Of a stretch of 64,000 nt of DNA, positions 24,106 to 35,487 are shown one piece after another; within the stretch, counting starts at the first letter, position 1; each line of letters starts with the position of its first letter. The notes under the pieces are model-generated. The model saw nothing but the letters and a program-made list of their open reading frames with translations, was not told the DNA's origin and did no database searches. Location of the stretch: assembly GCA_047495785.1 (NCBI GenBank), contig JBLDXI010000032.1, positions 2,108,001-2,172,000 on the forward strand. Reading direction: 5' to 3'. This DNA comes from Lepidodermella squamata. Taxonomy: Eukaryota; Gastrotricha. Made by a program: the position numbers and the translations under genes.

Positions 24106-25274
24106 TAAGCAAGCCCTAGAGGGCTTTCCGGCGACAACAGACAAATCTAACTGGATGAGCCTCATCCATCATTCACTCGCGTTCGGGATAGCAGTTGCTC
24201 ACGCCGCTAAACAAAATTGGTCCCGCATTGCGGGTAATGGGCTAGAATGCTGCGAAAAACTTGGCCTCGGTGCCGGCATTCATACATCGGACATCGGTAT
24301 GGGTTCCCGTTACCTAGCCCAGGGCCTAGAAAAGGATATGGCTGCACCTCAGTATGTTCGAACAGGAATTTGCTACCCCATTTCAAATAGGACGACGAGA
24401 AGTTTTGTTCTGGTTCTCTTCAAGTAGAGGCATTATTAAAACTAAAAATACCTAAGAAATATGCGTACGATCATCTACGATCTACGCCTCATACCAAACG
24501 TTGCAACTGCTGTCTCATCGAGATGCGACTACAACCGATCGCCGTCATCACTAGGACAAAGTGCTGCCCACCGTTCTCTTCGCCTATCGATCTGCTGTTA
24601 ACCTGTCGACCGGTTTCATCTTGGCCAAGCTGCCCGGTCACCTGATTTTCGCCGTATTCGCCGTGCTCGTTGTCTGCCGGTAACTCACCTGGCTCAACAA
24701 CAGTGCATTCTACAACGCCAGTGGAGCAAACCCGCGCTAACCTCGACAAAGCTCGACTACGTCCTCGAAAAATTGCCTGAAATCAGCGGAGCGGATAGGA
24801 CGATTTCGGCCAGTTTTTGTACAGCCTTAAAGACAAACGGATTTCAAAATCGTGATCAGAACCTCCGAAGATTCCGTGTATACACGCTGTCGCGCTGGCT
24901 CATGAACTCCCTGACGAACATCAGGCAATTCCTCTGTATTGCGTCGCAACCCTCGTGAGAGGCCTCATGGAGGGTTAGCCGCGGTCGTTACACGGCTCAG
25001 GTTCCAGCCCAAGCTGAATCTGTGTGGTATCTGAGCCAAGTTGCGGTCGTAGCCGTTTTACAGTTATCGCTTCAATATCTGTTGACGAAAATGTCAGTAG
25101 CCGAGGTCAAGGTCGCAAATTCACAAGCCCAGTTTTGTCGATGAAGGACACAACGGAGGGCTAACAACTGGAAAGACGAGCCGGGGTTGAAGTGTGGAAA
25201 CAGCTGTCTAGTTAGGGATTCATCAAAAATCAGTATCTTGGAGTGTCGGAATATATATTATTATTGAAATACAG
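24106..25274. other. Intergenic, no supported gene
   Basis: Contains frames of up to 112 codons (24089-24427) without recognisable motifs. 24480-25150 is less AT-rich than its surroundings and may be a decayed mobile element, but I see no domain. Confidence 0.35.
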
Positions 25275-26218
25275 TATGGGGCATAAATATTGAGCCGACT
25301 TCATTTATTCAAAGCGCGTTCATTTCGGCTCCGATTCTCACATACCTTATACGTTGGAAAGCCCATAAAAAATAGTTCAATCCCTTGAACCTGCGCTCAT
25401 GGGATCCAGACCTAATCCAAGTTATAGAAAGTTTAAGAAGTCGAGCTGATCGCACAAAAATCACCATCTTTCGAAAATTTAAATTATAGTTTTCGTACAT
25501 ATCAAAGGTAAATTCTGGAAGGTAGCTAAACCCTAAATCCAAACCCTAAAAAATTGACGCATCACTACCCCGGCCTGGTCCAGGCATCTCTGGCAATGAA
25601 TTGGGACATTGATATGTGCCCCATTGCGACACGATGATAAGATAAAGAGAAGGTATACAATATAGGCACACACCCCCAATATTGGCCAAATAAGCGAGAC
25701 CCCAGTCCAGTGATGAAGAGCAGATTGATCATTTTTCACTCAGAGGGTTAGAAGTCAACTTCAAAAATTGATTCGAAAACTTTGGCACGAAATAAAGCCT
25801 ACGACAACACATAGCAAGCTCGCTAAAAAGTGAAAAAGCTAACGCTTGTTATCCGTAGCATGCTTGCGCAAGTTTATGCTGCCAGAGAATGTGGCGGCTA
25901 ATGACCTTTTTCGTCAGATTCATGGGTATTTGGGTCATTTTATAGCTAGCCTAGTTGAATTAGGGACTTTTTAGAGCTCAATGGAGCTCAAAACTCCCTT
26001 AGTTATACAATAAATTTACGTGTTTTTGAGCAACCAGCTCGACTTCCTAAACTTTCTATAACTTGGATTAGGTCTGGATAACATGAGCGAAAGTTTAGGG
26101 GAATTAACTATTTTTTATGGGCTTTCCAACGGTATAAGGTATATGTGAGAATCGGAGCCGAAAGCCGAAATGAACGCGCTGTGAATAAATGAAGTCGGCT
26201 CAACATTTATGCCCCATA
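25275..26218. mobile_element. Tc1/mariner-style MITE with about 180-bp inverted arms
   Basis: TATGGGGCATAAAT at 25275 and its complement ending at 26218 open two long arms (to about 25453 and from about 26036) that pair with some mismatches. Both ends abut TA, the target of Tc1/mariner transposases. The centre has no transposase. Confidence 0.8.
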
Positions 26219-26226
26219 CTTATTTG

Positions 26227-26720
26227 GCTCAATTCCCGGCCCCCTTATTTTCGTGCGGCCCCCAACATTGGGTAAGCATTGAGGGAAAAAATGGACTTAT
26301 GCGCGAGCGCTAAGTCAACAATTTTCACAATTTCACAGCCGCGCGGGCTTATGTCAAGGCTAGTTTTGACTTATCGAGCGGTTTTTATGCCAAAGGTTTT
26401 TCGTGAATCTTAAGTTTCGAGGGGCAAGTGCGAGCGCTCTCACTCGGCGCGCCAAATCTAATGTGCGCGTAAAACTATTTCCCATTATTTTCTTTCACAC
26501 GAGAACGCAATATTCAATCGATAGAGAATTGTCTGAATTAATTTTTGGTAAAAAATAACCGACGCGATATTGGAAAGTAATCCTTTCGCGCGGTCTTTAA
26601 TTCGTTAAAAATCATGACTCTGAAAATTTAACCTTGTGCGACTAATGCGCGCTGGCTAAGTCATGATTTTTAACGAATTTAAGACCGCGCGCGCGAAACA
26701 AAGGGGGCCCGGAATTGAGC
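26227..26720. mobile_element. Second MITE directly abutting the previous one
   Basis: GCTCAATTCCCGGCCCCCTT at 26227 is matched by the inverted gctcaattccgggccccctt ending at 26720. An inner palindrome at about 26586-26694 pairs ttcgttaaaaatcatgact with its complement. Only 8 bp separate this element from the one at 25275-26218. Confidence 0.78.
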
Positions 26721-27530
26721 AAATATATGTCGTAGTCTACTGAGCCATTTAGTTGAATTGAGAATCCAACTGGTTTTTTCCAATTTGCGCAAAAACCTAG
26801 TTTAATATCTTGTAATAATGGATCCTATATAATGGATAACAGTTTTAAAAAATTGGATCCCATGCCAAACATTTGAATCAAATGTCAAACTAATATGCGA
26901 TTCGGCGAAAATCAGGGACCCCAAAGCCCATGGAAATGATGTCGAATATTTTTTCCACTGAAGTTAGATAATTCGGCCATGAAAGGGTTAACCTTCGCAG
27001 CGCGATGAAATCTTTCTGTTAGCGATAAAATAGTATCAATATTTGCTAGTAAAGAATAGTCACGTGCTCTCCCGTATTCATCGAATCTTCTAGTAGAATG
27101 GGGCGATTTGGCGGCTATGCCGTTTTATCTATTTTAGGCAAGTCGCCCACCCCGCGATATTATACTAATACATCTCACTTCGTTTTCGACTTGTAACGAA
27201 ACGGAACAAACACATCTAACGGCTCTCTGCACACTTTCTTGATACTTGCACCTAATTTTCCAAGTCTAGCCCTCAACAATGGGACCAATGCTTATTAAAA
27301 AAATAAATAAATATGGTGCAGTTTTCACCGCTCGCCGCTAACCGCCTGATTTTCGACTATTACGATAATGAAAAGCTAACGCGATGATAATGATATTAAG
27401 AGAAATGCCTTATTTCAAAATAATGTTGATGAATAGTGTGAAATTATTCCAATAGTGCAAAGGGAAGTCAGTAAGTAAAAAGTAAACAGTACGCTAGTTA
27501 CCGAAATACTAACCCAGGCTTAGTGGAGCT
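26721..27530. other. Intergenic with a dispersed repeat copy
   Basis: 27050-27505 is a diverged direct copy of 28065-29040: both have tctattttaggcaagtcg followed by the order cccacc.gcgata, ttttcgactattacgataa-like text and gtgaaattattccaatac/g. No gene. Confidence 0.45.
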
Positions 27531-27538
27531 TACTAACC

Positions 27539-27994
27539 GAGGGGGAGCAAGTGGTCGAGCGGTCCAAGCACCTCACTGGCGGCGAAGAGGCACGGGTTCA
27601 ATCCCCAGAACCGCAACACCAATCATTCTTCTACGCATTGAATGCGGCGTTTCTGGGACCGTAAATCAAGCTGACAGGAAGACGTGTCGCCGACTACGGA
27701 GCCAAGGGCACAATCCTCGAGTGCGTACCTGCTGGTAACACCGCCAAGCAATTCCACCCGAGACCGCGGTTTCCTCCCTCCCGGTGTAGGACGCCATTCA
27801 CCGGCAATCAAGATATGGCTACTCAGTACGCAAAGCCTGGGGACCATGGTTCGACCATCAACCATGGGAATAGTTGACTCATAAGCCTTGTGATGATGTC
27901 TGATACCAAATGCTAAATGTCGAAAGGCAACTTGCATAAATAAAGAGTATGAGTATGAGTATGAGGCTTATACGAAAATAAATATATACGAAAA
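27539..27994 (+). mobile_element. tRNA-derived SINE with 8-bp target duplication
   Basis: The head resembles a type II (Leu/Ser-like) tRNA gene with an A box (GTGGTCGAGCGG) and a B box (GGGTTCAATCCC), the internal RNA polymerase III promoter. A roughly 330-bp unrelated body and an (GAGTAT)n tail follow. TACTAACC occurs immediately upstream (27531-27538) and again at 27995-28002, fitting a target-site duplication from LINE-mediated insertion. Confidence 0.82.
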
Positions 27995-28002
27995 TACTAA
28001 CC

Positions 28003-29440
28003 AGACTGATACGAAAATGATACGTCGAAAAATGAGGAAAAGTAGGCTGAAGTAGGAAAAGTAGTAAAGAATAGTCACATTCTATCCTGTTTTCATCACA
28101 TCTTCGAATGAAATGGGGCAAATGAAATAGATCGGTCTCTATTAGGCATGAGTAGTTATAGGTATCGGGACTATAGGTACACCTAAAAATTCTTCATAAA
28201 AATAAAATATTTGTCTCCAATCATATCACAGCTCGCAATTTTTCACCGTAAAACCTATCTTCTGCGTATCGATCAAACACCGCCCGAAACGCATTTTTTC
28301 GCCGTTTAGACCACCCTAAAAGCCAAAAAATAATTTTTCAAAAATAAATTTTCATTTTTTCGAAAAATTGATTGTTGCTGTTATTTTTATGAAGAATTTT
28401 AGGGTTACCTATAGTCCCGATACCTATTACTATTGGCATGCCGGCAATAATGCTTTTCCGTTTCACACCTAGAAGTAAAACCAAAAAGGCAAATTGTATG
28501 CATCTTCTCCTAGATCCTATAAATATAATACAAATAATCAGCCAACGTGAGTGAAACGAGCTGTGGTTGTCATATTTTGCACAGGAAATGGTATAGTGGT
28601 TTCAAAATTTCGCACAATAGTCGCACAATAACTAATATATTATTTATATATATTATTATTAATATATTATTAATTCCTAGTTCCTAAATCGTGTCGCTAA
28701 GATATCGCGTGTAGGGCAGAACGACTTGCCTGAAATAGAAACAATGGCTCAGAAAAAATGATGCGTAGAAATAACTGGCGCTCAGCTATCTTGCGACCGA
28801 CTTGGCGAGTGGCGGATATGACATATTTTCTATTTTAGGCAAGTCGTTCTGTCGCCCACCCAGCGATATAGAGTCGTTACTGCTTACCACTTGATTCTCG
28901 TCTATTAAGATGATAAAAAGCTATCACGATTATAATGATATTTATTAGGTACTTATGATTTTAAAATAATCTTGATCGTGTGCGTGAAATTATTCCAATA
29001 CTGCCAAAAATGAGTTTAATGAGTAAATAGCACGCTAGAACTTTATAACCAATCGGATTAGTGAAAGTAGCCTGCCCTTCTAATCCTGTAAATATCGATT
29101 TACGAATACAAAAGATGATGATAACAATGATAATGACTCCAACGATTAGCTAACAACAGTTAACTATCGCCGATTTTATGCCGATGTTTATTAAGAATAA
29201 CGAAGAACTACTATGATTGCATTTTGTTGCCAGTTTGTTTGCCTACATCCTTTTCGAACACAATTTTATGGAATTTTGAGCACAGACTAGACCTATCATT
29301 TGCTGAAAACCGCATAAAAAAATTCATCGTATTTGTGGAGCAATCGAAAAATTTCGGGGAAATAAATGTGCGTGCCATCGCTATTATTTTGCTTGTGCGC
29401 GCAGGGCATTTTATTGAAGGTGTGCGGGTCAAGTGCGCGA
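28003..29440. other. Intergenic, repeat-derived
   Basis: Holds the second copy of the 27.1-kb dispersed repeat. A small inverted pair around 28717-28860 (cgacttgcctgaaatagaaa against tattttaggcaagtcg) is related in sequence to the MITE at 57611-57812. No gene seen. Confidence 0.45.
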
Positions 29441-29451
29441 GTGCGCGGCTT

Positions 29452-29512
29452 CAGACGGACGGACAGACGGACGGACGGACCGACGGACGGACGGACAGAC
29501 GGACGGACAGGC
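29452..29512. repeat. GACGGACA/GGAC microsatellite
   Basis: Nearly pure CGGA-type tetranucleotide tract with an occasional CAGA. Followed within 20 bp by tagtaccgggtttcacccgg, a hairpin also seen near 18360-18430. Confidence 0.9.
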
Positions 29513-29552
29513 AATTTTGACTGTATAGTACCGGGTTTCACCCGGCATATAA

Positions 29553-29671
29553 AGTCGTTATCTAAAATAATTTTTTAATTCATTTAATTAAAAAAATAAT
29601 TTTCTCAATTTTCAATTTTCAAAATAATTTTTTTTAATTAAATGAATAAAAAATTATTTTATCTAACGACG
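29553..29671. repeat. AT-rich perfect hairpin
   Basis: gtcgttatctaaaataattt at 29553 pairs with aaattattttatctaacgac ending 29671, arms of about 50 bp. Confidence 0.75.
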
Positions 29672-29787
29672 TTTATATTCCGGTATTACTATACTACTAA
29701 AATAAATAAAAACAAATATTTGAAAATTCTTATATATTTTATTTTTGTTTCTAAAAAATCCTTATATATTTTTGAATTATACTTTAT

Positions 29788-30860
29788 CCCGCAGCAAATT
29801 CCTTTTTTCCGCAGCAAATTACTTTTTTCCGCAGCAATTCTTTTTTTCCGCAGGAACGACTCTTTTCCGCAGTAAAAACAACTTTTTTTCGCAGCAAAAT
29901 TAAAAAATCGCATTTTAATTAGGAAATGAGGGAAAGCTATTAGAAAACACTTTTATTGCAACAATCAAACAGAAAACGTTAATGAGCCAGCAAGTATGAA
30001 CCAGCAAGTCATTTGCGACCAAGGGCTTTGTAGTGTCCCCGATATTCAACAGGTTTAATGTTGTTTTGCGACCACGAATAGAGTTTTTCGGCTTGAACAG
30101 CAATACATCCGAACCATCACAGAATGTAAGCAAGGAGACTTTTTTTGCGCCGAATTTGCATGTACAAGTTGTACCTTCATCGGTCAATGCGATCAGGAAA
30201 ACGTTTTCAAGCGACCAGCGATACTCATCGAAGTTCTTGCACGAGCCATAGCGACGCCGCTCTTGCATATCCATCGGGAACGGCCGGGGTAGTGGCGACA
30301 TAGAGATTAGCTTCCAACTTGAAAACTTGGACTTCTTGAATTCTGCCCGCGATCGAGCCAATTGCAGCGCCCTCAAGTTGACAGCAATTCGCTTATACAG
30401 TTTCGGCCTTCGTTCAAAGTTTCAAAATGTCTCACTACGCCATGCGATCCAACATATCGTTAGCGGCGTTAAAAAACTCGGATTCAGGCTTGTTTACATC
30501 CGTTTCAATGTCACAGGTGACAAGTAAAAAGCGGTTTTTTCAACGTGAATGAAGAGGCAAAACAAAATACTTTTTACTTGTCGCCTATCACCTTGAAATG
30601 GAAGTAAATCTGAGGCCTAAATCCGAGTTATTCAACGTAGCTATCGATATTTCACCCTCCAAGCAATAGCGAGTGCCAAACATCACATGTTTTTCCTTCT
30701 TCCCTTCATTTTTACAATTAAAATTACGGAATTATATTTTATTAATTTTGCTGCGAAAAAAAGTTGTTTTTACTGCGGAAAAGAGTCGTTCCTGCGGAAA
30801 AAAAGAATTGCTGCGGAAAAAAGTTATTTGCTGCGGAAAAAAGGAATTTGCTGCGGAAAG
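29788..30860. mobile_element. Inverted-repeat element with CCGCAG-word arms
   Basis: Each 115-bp arm repeats the word CCGCAGCAAATT (or close variants) five to six times with T-rich spacers. The right arm (30743-30860) is its reverse complement. The interior contains a 153-codon minus frame (29915-30376) and a 155-bp hairpin (30475-30630). No transposase is seen, so it is probably non-autonomous. Confidence 0.82.
29915..30376 (-). CDS. Hypothetical ORF inside transposon, 153 codons
   Basis: The longest frame in the 29.8-30.9 kb element, spanning most of the space between its left arm and its inner hairpin. It has a hydrophobic C-terminal run and a CTCKFGAKK stretch but no family that I recognise. 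It could be a captured host gene fragment, as MULE-like elements often carry, or chance. Confidence 0.3.
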   Translation of the reverse strand: MRALQLARSRAEFKKSKFSSWKLISMSPLPRPFPMDMQERRRYGSCKNFDEYRWSLENVFLIALTDEGTTCTCKFGAKKVSLLTFCDGSDVLLFKPKNSIRGRKTTLNLLNIGDTTKPLVANDLLVHTCWLINVFCLIVAIKVFSNSFPSFPN

Positions 30861-31320
30861 AAGTGTCGTCCATATTTTTTTTATTTTTTTTCAAACAAAT
30901 ATTTTATATTTTATTTCAACGAAAAATAAAAAATAAAATAAAATATAAAATAAAATTGTTAAATTAAAAAATAGAAATAAAATTATTTACAAAATATTTT
31001 TATTTTTTTTTTATAAATATTTTCTTTTTTAAATAAAATTATTTATTTATTTATTTTAAACGTACTCCGACAACTGAGACCACGACAACTCAGATCCGAC
31101 AACTGAGACCGGACAACCGAGACCAAAATATAAATAAATAATTTTATTTTCGCTAACCGAGACACCGACAACCGAGACCAAATAATTCGATTTAATAATT
31201 AATTAAATCTCGGACAACCGAGACTCCGACAACCGAGACACCGACAACTGAGACCAAATAATTATAATAAATTAAATTTACAAAGGAATGGCTTACTCAC
31301 ATATACTTTACGTTCTAAGG

Positions 31321-31362
31321 TTAGGGTTAGGGTTAGGGTTAGGGTTAGGGTTAGGGTTAGGG
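31321..31362 (+). repeat. Interstitial telomere-like array (TTAGGG)7
   Basis: Seven perfect TTAGGG units, then degenerate TTGGGG GCTGGG. It lies inside the left part of MULE 1, just inward of the terminal repeat. Confidence 0.97.
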
Positions 31363-32148
31363 TTGGGGCTGGGTTGGTGTCTCAATATGCTGAATATGCT
31401 CAATAATCGGCTTCAATTTATGCTTTTATTAAAAATTTAATTTATTATAATTATTTGGTCTCAGGGCTCTACGACAATTTAGCAATACAAAGATAAAATC
31501 CGACATTTTTTCTGCGACATTTAATCAAAACAAAATAAAAAACGACATTATATAAAACTTTAAACTAGGGCCGACAATTTGGCAATCTTAATTAGGCAAA
31601 GTCATTTTAAAATAAATATTCATATGATTTTATTTATGTAGCAGCACCGACTTCAACAAAGTCACGTAGGTACAAAATTGGAAATCAGCAGCGACAAAAT
31701 TTAGGTTTTTTTGATAATGAGTGAACCGACAAATCAGCGATAGGGGAACGGTTAGGTATGGTGAAGGTGGGTATGATAGAGGTACATGGTGCTGCCGTGG
31801 GTGCTACCGTAGATCGGTCAGTTTTAGCATTGGCCACTCCGGGTCAAAGGCGACAAATGACTGCCTAAACCCTAAACAGCGTAGTTACATTCGTTCGATC
31901 TTCTAATTTCATCACTTCTGCTCAATTTTTGCACGTAAAGTTAGAATTGTTTTTTTGCGGAAATGGTGGTGAAATTAGTTACTTTTGAAAAAGTCACACA
32001 GAGATTTTGTCGTCGCTGGATTGTCGTTCTCATTATTTCGCTCAAAATATAATGTAATGTAATCAAGGCGATTTTTTAAATTTTGTCGGAATTATTCGTG
32101 CTTAGCCAAATTGTCGTTTCATAAATTATTTTGCTAGATTGTCGTAAC

Positions 32149-32243
32149 GCGGGTCTCAGTTGTCGGTGTCTCGGTTGTCGGAGTCTCGGTTGTCCGAGAT
32201 TTAATTAATTATTAAATCGAATTATTTGGTCTCGGTTGTCGGG
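32149..32243. repeat. Internal copy of the MULE 1 terminal repeat
   Basis: tctcagttgtcggtgtctcg and the following 70 bp reproduce the inner half of the right arm (35486-35580) in the same orientation. From here to about 32490 the sequence continues with GCGACA/CGACAA words every 10-20 bp. Confidence 0.85.
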
Positions 32244-32642
32244 TGTGGCGACAAATCCGTGCGCGACTTTTGCGTCCGTATACTTTGCGCCCCGACAATT
32301 ACGTCCAACGACATTCTAGCCCCACAAACTGAGCGACTTATCCGCCCGCGACATGTTGGTCCTAATTGTGTTAATTTAGGCGACAATTTAGCTAGCGTCA
32401 CTTCCGACGGCGACAAAAGCGCTATGTATAAATTATGAACTATATTTATTTACGACATTATAGCTGGCGACTTTATAGCTGGCGACATAATAGCCAAGTG
32501 ATTCCAAAGAGTAAAGCGAAGTTACAGCGAAAGCATAGCATATAGCATAAGATTCTATTGAATTAGTTAGCATTAGGATAATATATTATAGGGGCTAATG
32601 AATGACGGTTAGTTTAACTTGAAATTTTTGCGCATGTCAATT

Positions 32643-35487
32643 TTATTGCGGCGGGTTTGGCCCATCGTCGGCGTCATCGACGTTGTCCGTACGAATGGAG
32701 CGACAAATGTCGACCAAATAATCAACCAGTTGTTGGTCGCTGTAGGCGTGGCCCTCCTGTTCGTACCGAGTGACGAGACGCATGAGAGCGGCATCGATTT
32801 GCGTGTAAGCGGCATTGCGAGATCGCTGGACCGGAGCTCCAGATCGGAATAAGGCCATCGTATGAGCCGCCCAGCTGGCCTCGTTCCGTAGCCTTTCGAC
32901 GAATAAGAAAAACTGGGGGTGGACGCCGAGTGTGGCTTGGATTGCGTAATGCCAGCCCTCCAGGCTAGCATCTGAGCGCGGCAAACGTTGTCTAAAAGAC
33001 AGAGATAGAAGCAAGGGACAGATTGGAGCAAATTAACCATACCTAACTCGGTCGAATTGATTCCATTCTCCAATTCGGTATCGAGGGTTGTGGTATCCAT
33101 GGCGATGATATCCAATAAAATTACGCCTAAAATAGTCATACAGGTCGGCAAGTCTGGGGAACTCGCCAATTAAGGTAGCGATGCGATCATCGAGGACATC
33201 GAAGGCTTCCGCAACTCGATTGGTTGGAAGAAATGCTAGGGCCATCAATAGGCGGACAGCTTGACGCAGCTCGGGCGAGCGGTTGTAAGCACGGCAAAGG
33301 CGGTATTTGCGAACCTACGTTTGGTATATTACAATAATAATATTAGTTACTTCATTATTTTCATCTGAAATACCTTTCTAATGAGGCACTGGCACAAGTG
33401 AAAAAAGCATCCTTTCACATCGACGTTACCAAAGGTAGCTGAAACTGACTCGCGGCTCGCTTTTTCGAAATCCATTATAATGGAATAGCTGTTGTAGGAT
33501 AAGACAATATTTATAGCGAATAATAAGAAAAAAATTAGCAGAATACCTCTCGTCCTCAGGCGACAGGACATTGGCTGCAGCGAGCAAAGCCAAAACGGCG
33601 GCAAAGAACCGGTCATATGTTGCCCTGCTCTTGTTTACCAGCAAGCCGAAAATTGCAGGCACGCAAAGGCCCAACCTCAAGATTATATGGATGGTGAAGA
33701 GTTGCAAAAATAGGCTAGGCACCACCTTGAAAGTGCCATCTGCAGCGAGATGGCGATGCGAGTGAAGCCAAGAGATGCTGCGCCTTGTACCAAAGATGAA
33801 AAACCTCTCCGGATCATCCCGCCCAGAGTCGTGGAGGACGAAAGGCTCGTCAGCGTGAGTAACAGATAGCTCAGGAGGCACAGTGATGTTACCTATTGAA
33901 TTGGGTGCGTTGCACGCGGAGACTCGGCTTTGTCGCCTTGCTCTTTGCGCCATCCTTAGTTGGGCTGCTCGACTTGACATTCGCAGCAAAGCTTCTTCTG
34001 GCATTCCAAGTGTTTCACTTTGAAGTACACATCTCGTTCGCTCGCTGGTAACACTTGCGCGGCGCTAACAATGAAAATGATTAAGGTTAAAATTTTAAGA
34101 AACATTGCGCATGGAGTTGCACTCACTCGAATTTGATTAGATGCTTGATGAGCTAGTAGGTCTTCTGCGGTTGGTATCGGGTGATTGTGTTTCTGATCGT
34201 CTTGATCTGGCATCGGTCGCTGCGATTCATCACACCGAATTCGAGCTTGACATTCGCCAGTAGATTTGCCTTCGTTGCATCGCCACGATGACGTGCCGTT
34301 AGACAAATCGCGATGGTAACGGTATCGGCATCGGCCAAACACGACAAGAGGTCGGCCACGGTTAGATGTCAAGCGTTCCGGAACTTCCCAAACGCGCGTC
34401 GTAGTAGGTGGAAGCAATTCATCAGTCTGGGGGGCGTTGGGTCGCGAAGGCCTGTGGACTGATCGGACAAGAGGAATGGCTGAGCTTGAAGATCGCGGCC
34501 TAGCTTGACGAGTGTGCTGCGTTCGATTCTCATCTTCCTCTGACGATGATGAGTACCTGCGCTCACGTGATGGCAACTGAAACTGCCGGGGAGCAGAAAC
34601 TTCGCTAGAATCGTCCTGAAGCTGAAATCGAAGCAGATCATTGACAGCGTCATCTAAAAACACGAAACTCGAAGTAAGAAATATGTGAGATTCCAAGTAT
34701 AAAATTACCGTTAGCAAACACGTCTTCGTCAGATAGGCCGCCCATCGCTTGATTAAGAAGATGATCTTCATTGCGACGAGTTGTAGTGGTAACTTGGGCA
34801 GCAGCACCACTGGCTTCATTTTCCCGGTTGGGAAGGGTGACTTGGGTAACCCGCGGTAAGGGCATCGGCTCCAATTCAGGCAGATCGTCATCGGAGTCGG
34901 TGGATAGGCGCAGTGTCCGAGCACGTCGGCGTATCGGCGAATGGTCAGCTACTTGAGTAGGGCCAGTTGATTCGAATCGTCTCCGTCTGGGCTGTGTAAG
35001 AATGTCTTCGCGAGGAACGCGGGGCGGTCGACCCCTGCCACGACTTCCTCTCGGACGACCGCGACCACGACCAGTTCCGCGGGCTGGTAACGGAAGGGAA
35101 TTAGGCATGGGTGGAGGCGGAGGCGAAGGCGGGCGAGCTCCGTCATCGTCCTTGAAGTCGGAGCCTGAATCTGACTCGTCATTCATTAAATGCAGCTTTA
35201 CTATCTCTCTTGAAAACAGAAAGAACACACTGTGTTGATACTAATTGAAAACCGAGAACTAATACTTACCGCGTCATGATGATCCGACGGCAAAGCGGAC
35301 ACTTCTTCGAAGCCGGAACTTCGTTGAATTCCAGTTCAAGATCAGACCCGTTGTACGACCGGAGCCATTGCTTGAGACACCGTTTACAGAAAAGGTGCCC
35401 ACACTGTAGGACTCGTGGATGTCGGGCGGTCTCGCGGCATATCAGGCACTCGAGGAAGTTACGGTAATTTATTATAATTATTTGGTC
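32643..35487 (-). CDS. RING + AT-hook + FLYWCH + MULE transposase (about 832 codons, start not found)
   Basis: Exons (minus): 35487-35270, 35208-34709, 34653-34127, 34064-33547, 33488-33374, 33314-33043, 32991-32643; every junction is in frame and no stop interrupts. Exon 1 gives a C3HC4 RING finger (CLIC-x11-CGHLFCKRC-x25-CPLC), normally an E3 ubiquitin ligase module. Exon 2 has AT-hooks (GRGRGRPRGSRGRGRPP) within an acidic/proline-rich region. Exon 3 has a FLYWCH zinc finger (RYRYH, WRCN, CQARI, HNHP). Exons 4-7 carry the MULE DDE domain, with LAADGTFKVVP (first D), SIIMDFEKAS (second D) and GCFFHLCQ; the final Glu is not clearly placed. An in-frame TGA at 35490-35488, inside the TIR, and the absence of an ATG before the RING mean the first exon is missing or truncated. 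Confidence 0.82.

Noticed and set aside
24089-24427. 112-codon plus-strand ORF
   Set aside because: It starts within the right arm of a transposon and has no recognisable motif; likely chance.
31061-31280. CRISPR-like appearance (short repeats with varying spacers)
   Set aside because: Words are degenerate, spacing irregular, mirrored at the other end of a transposon, and the surrounding genes are spliced animal genes.
34153-35238. Plus-strand and alternate-frame ORFs across the MULE 1 gene
   Set aside because: Shadows of the spliced minus-strand transposase, which has domains in each exon.
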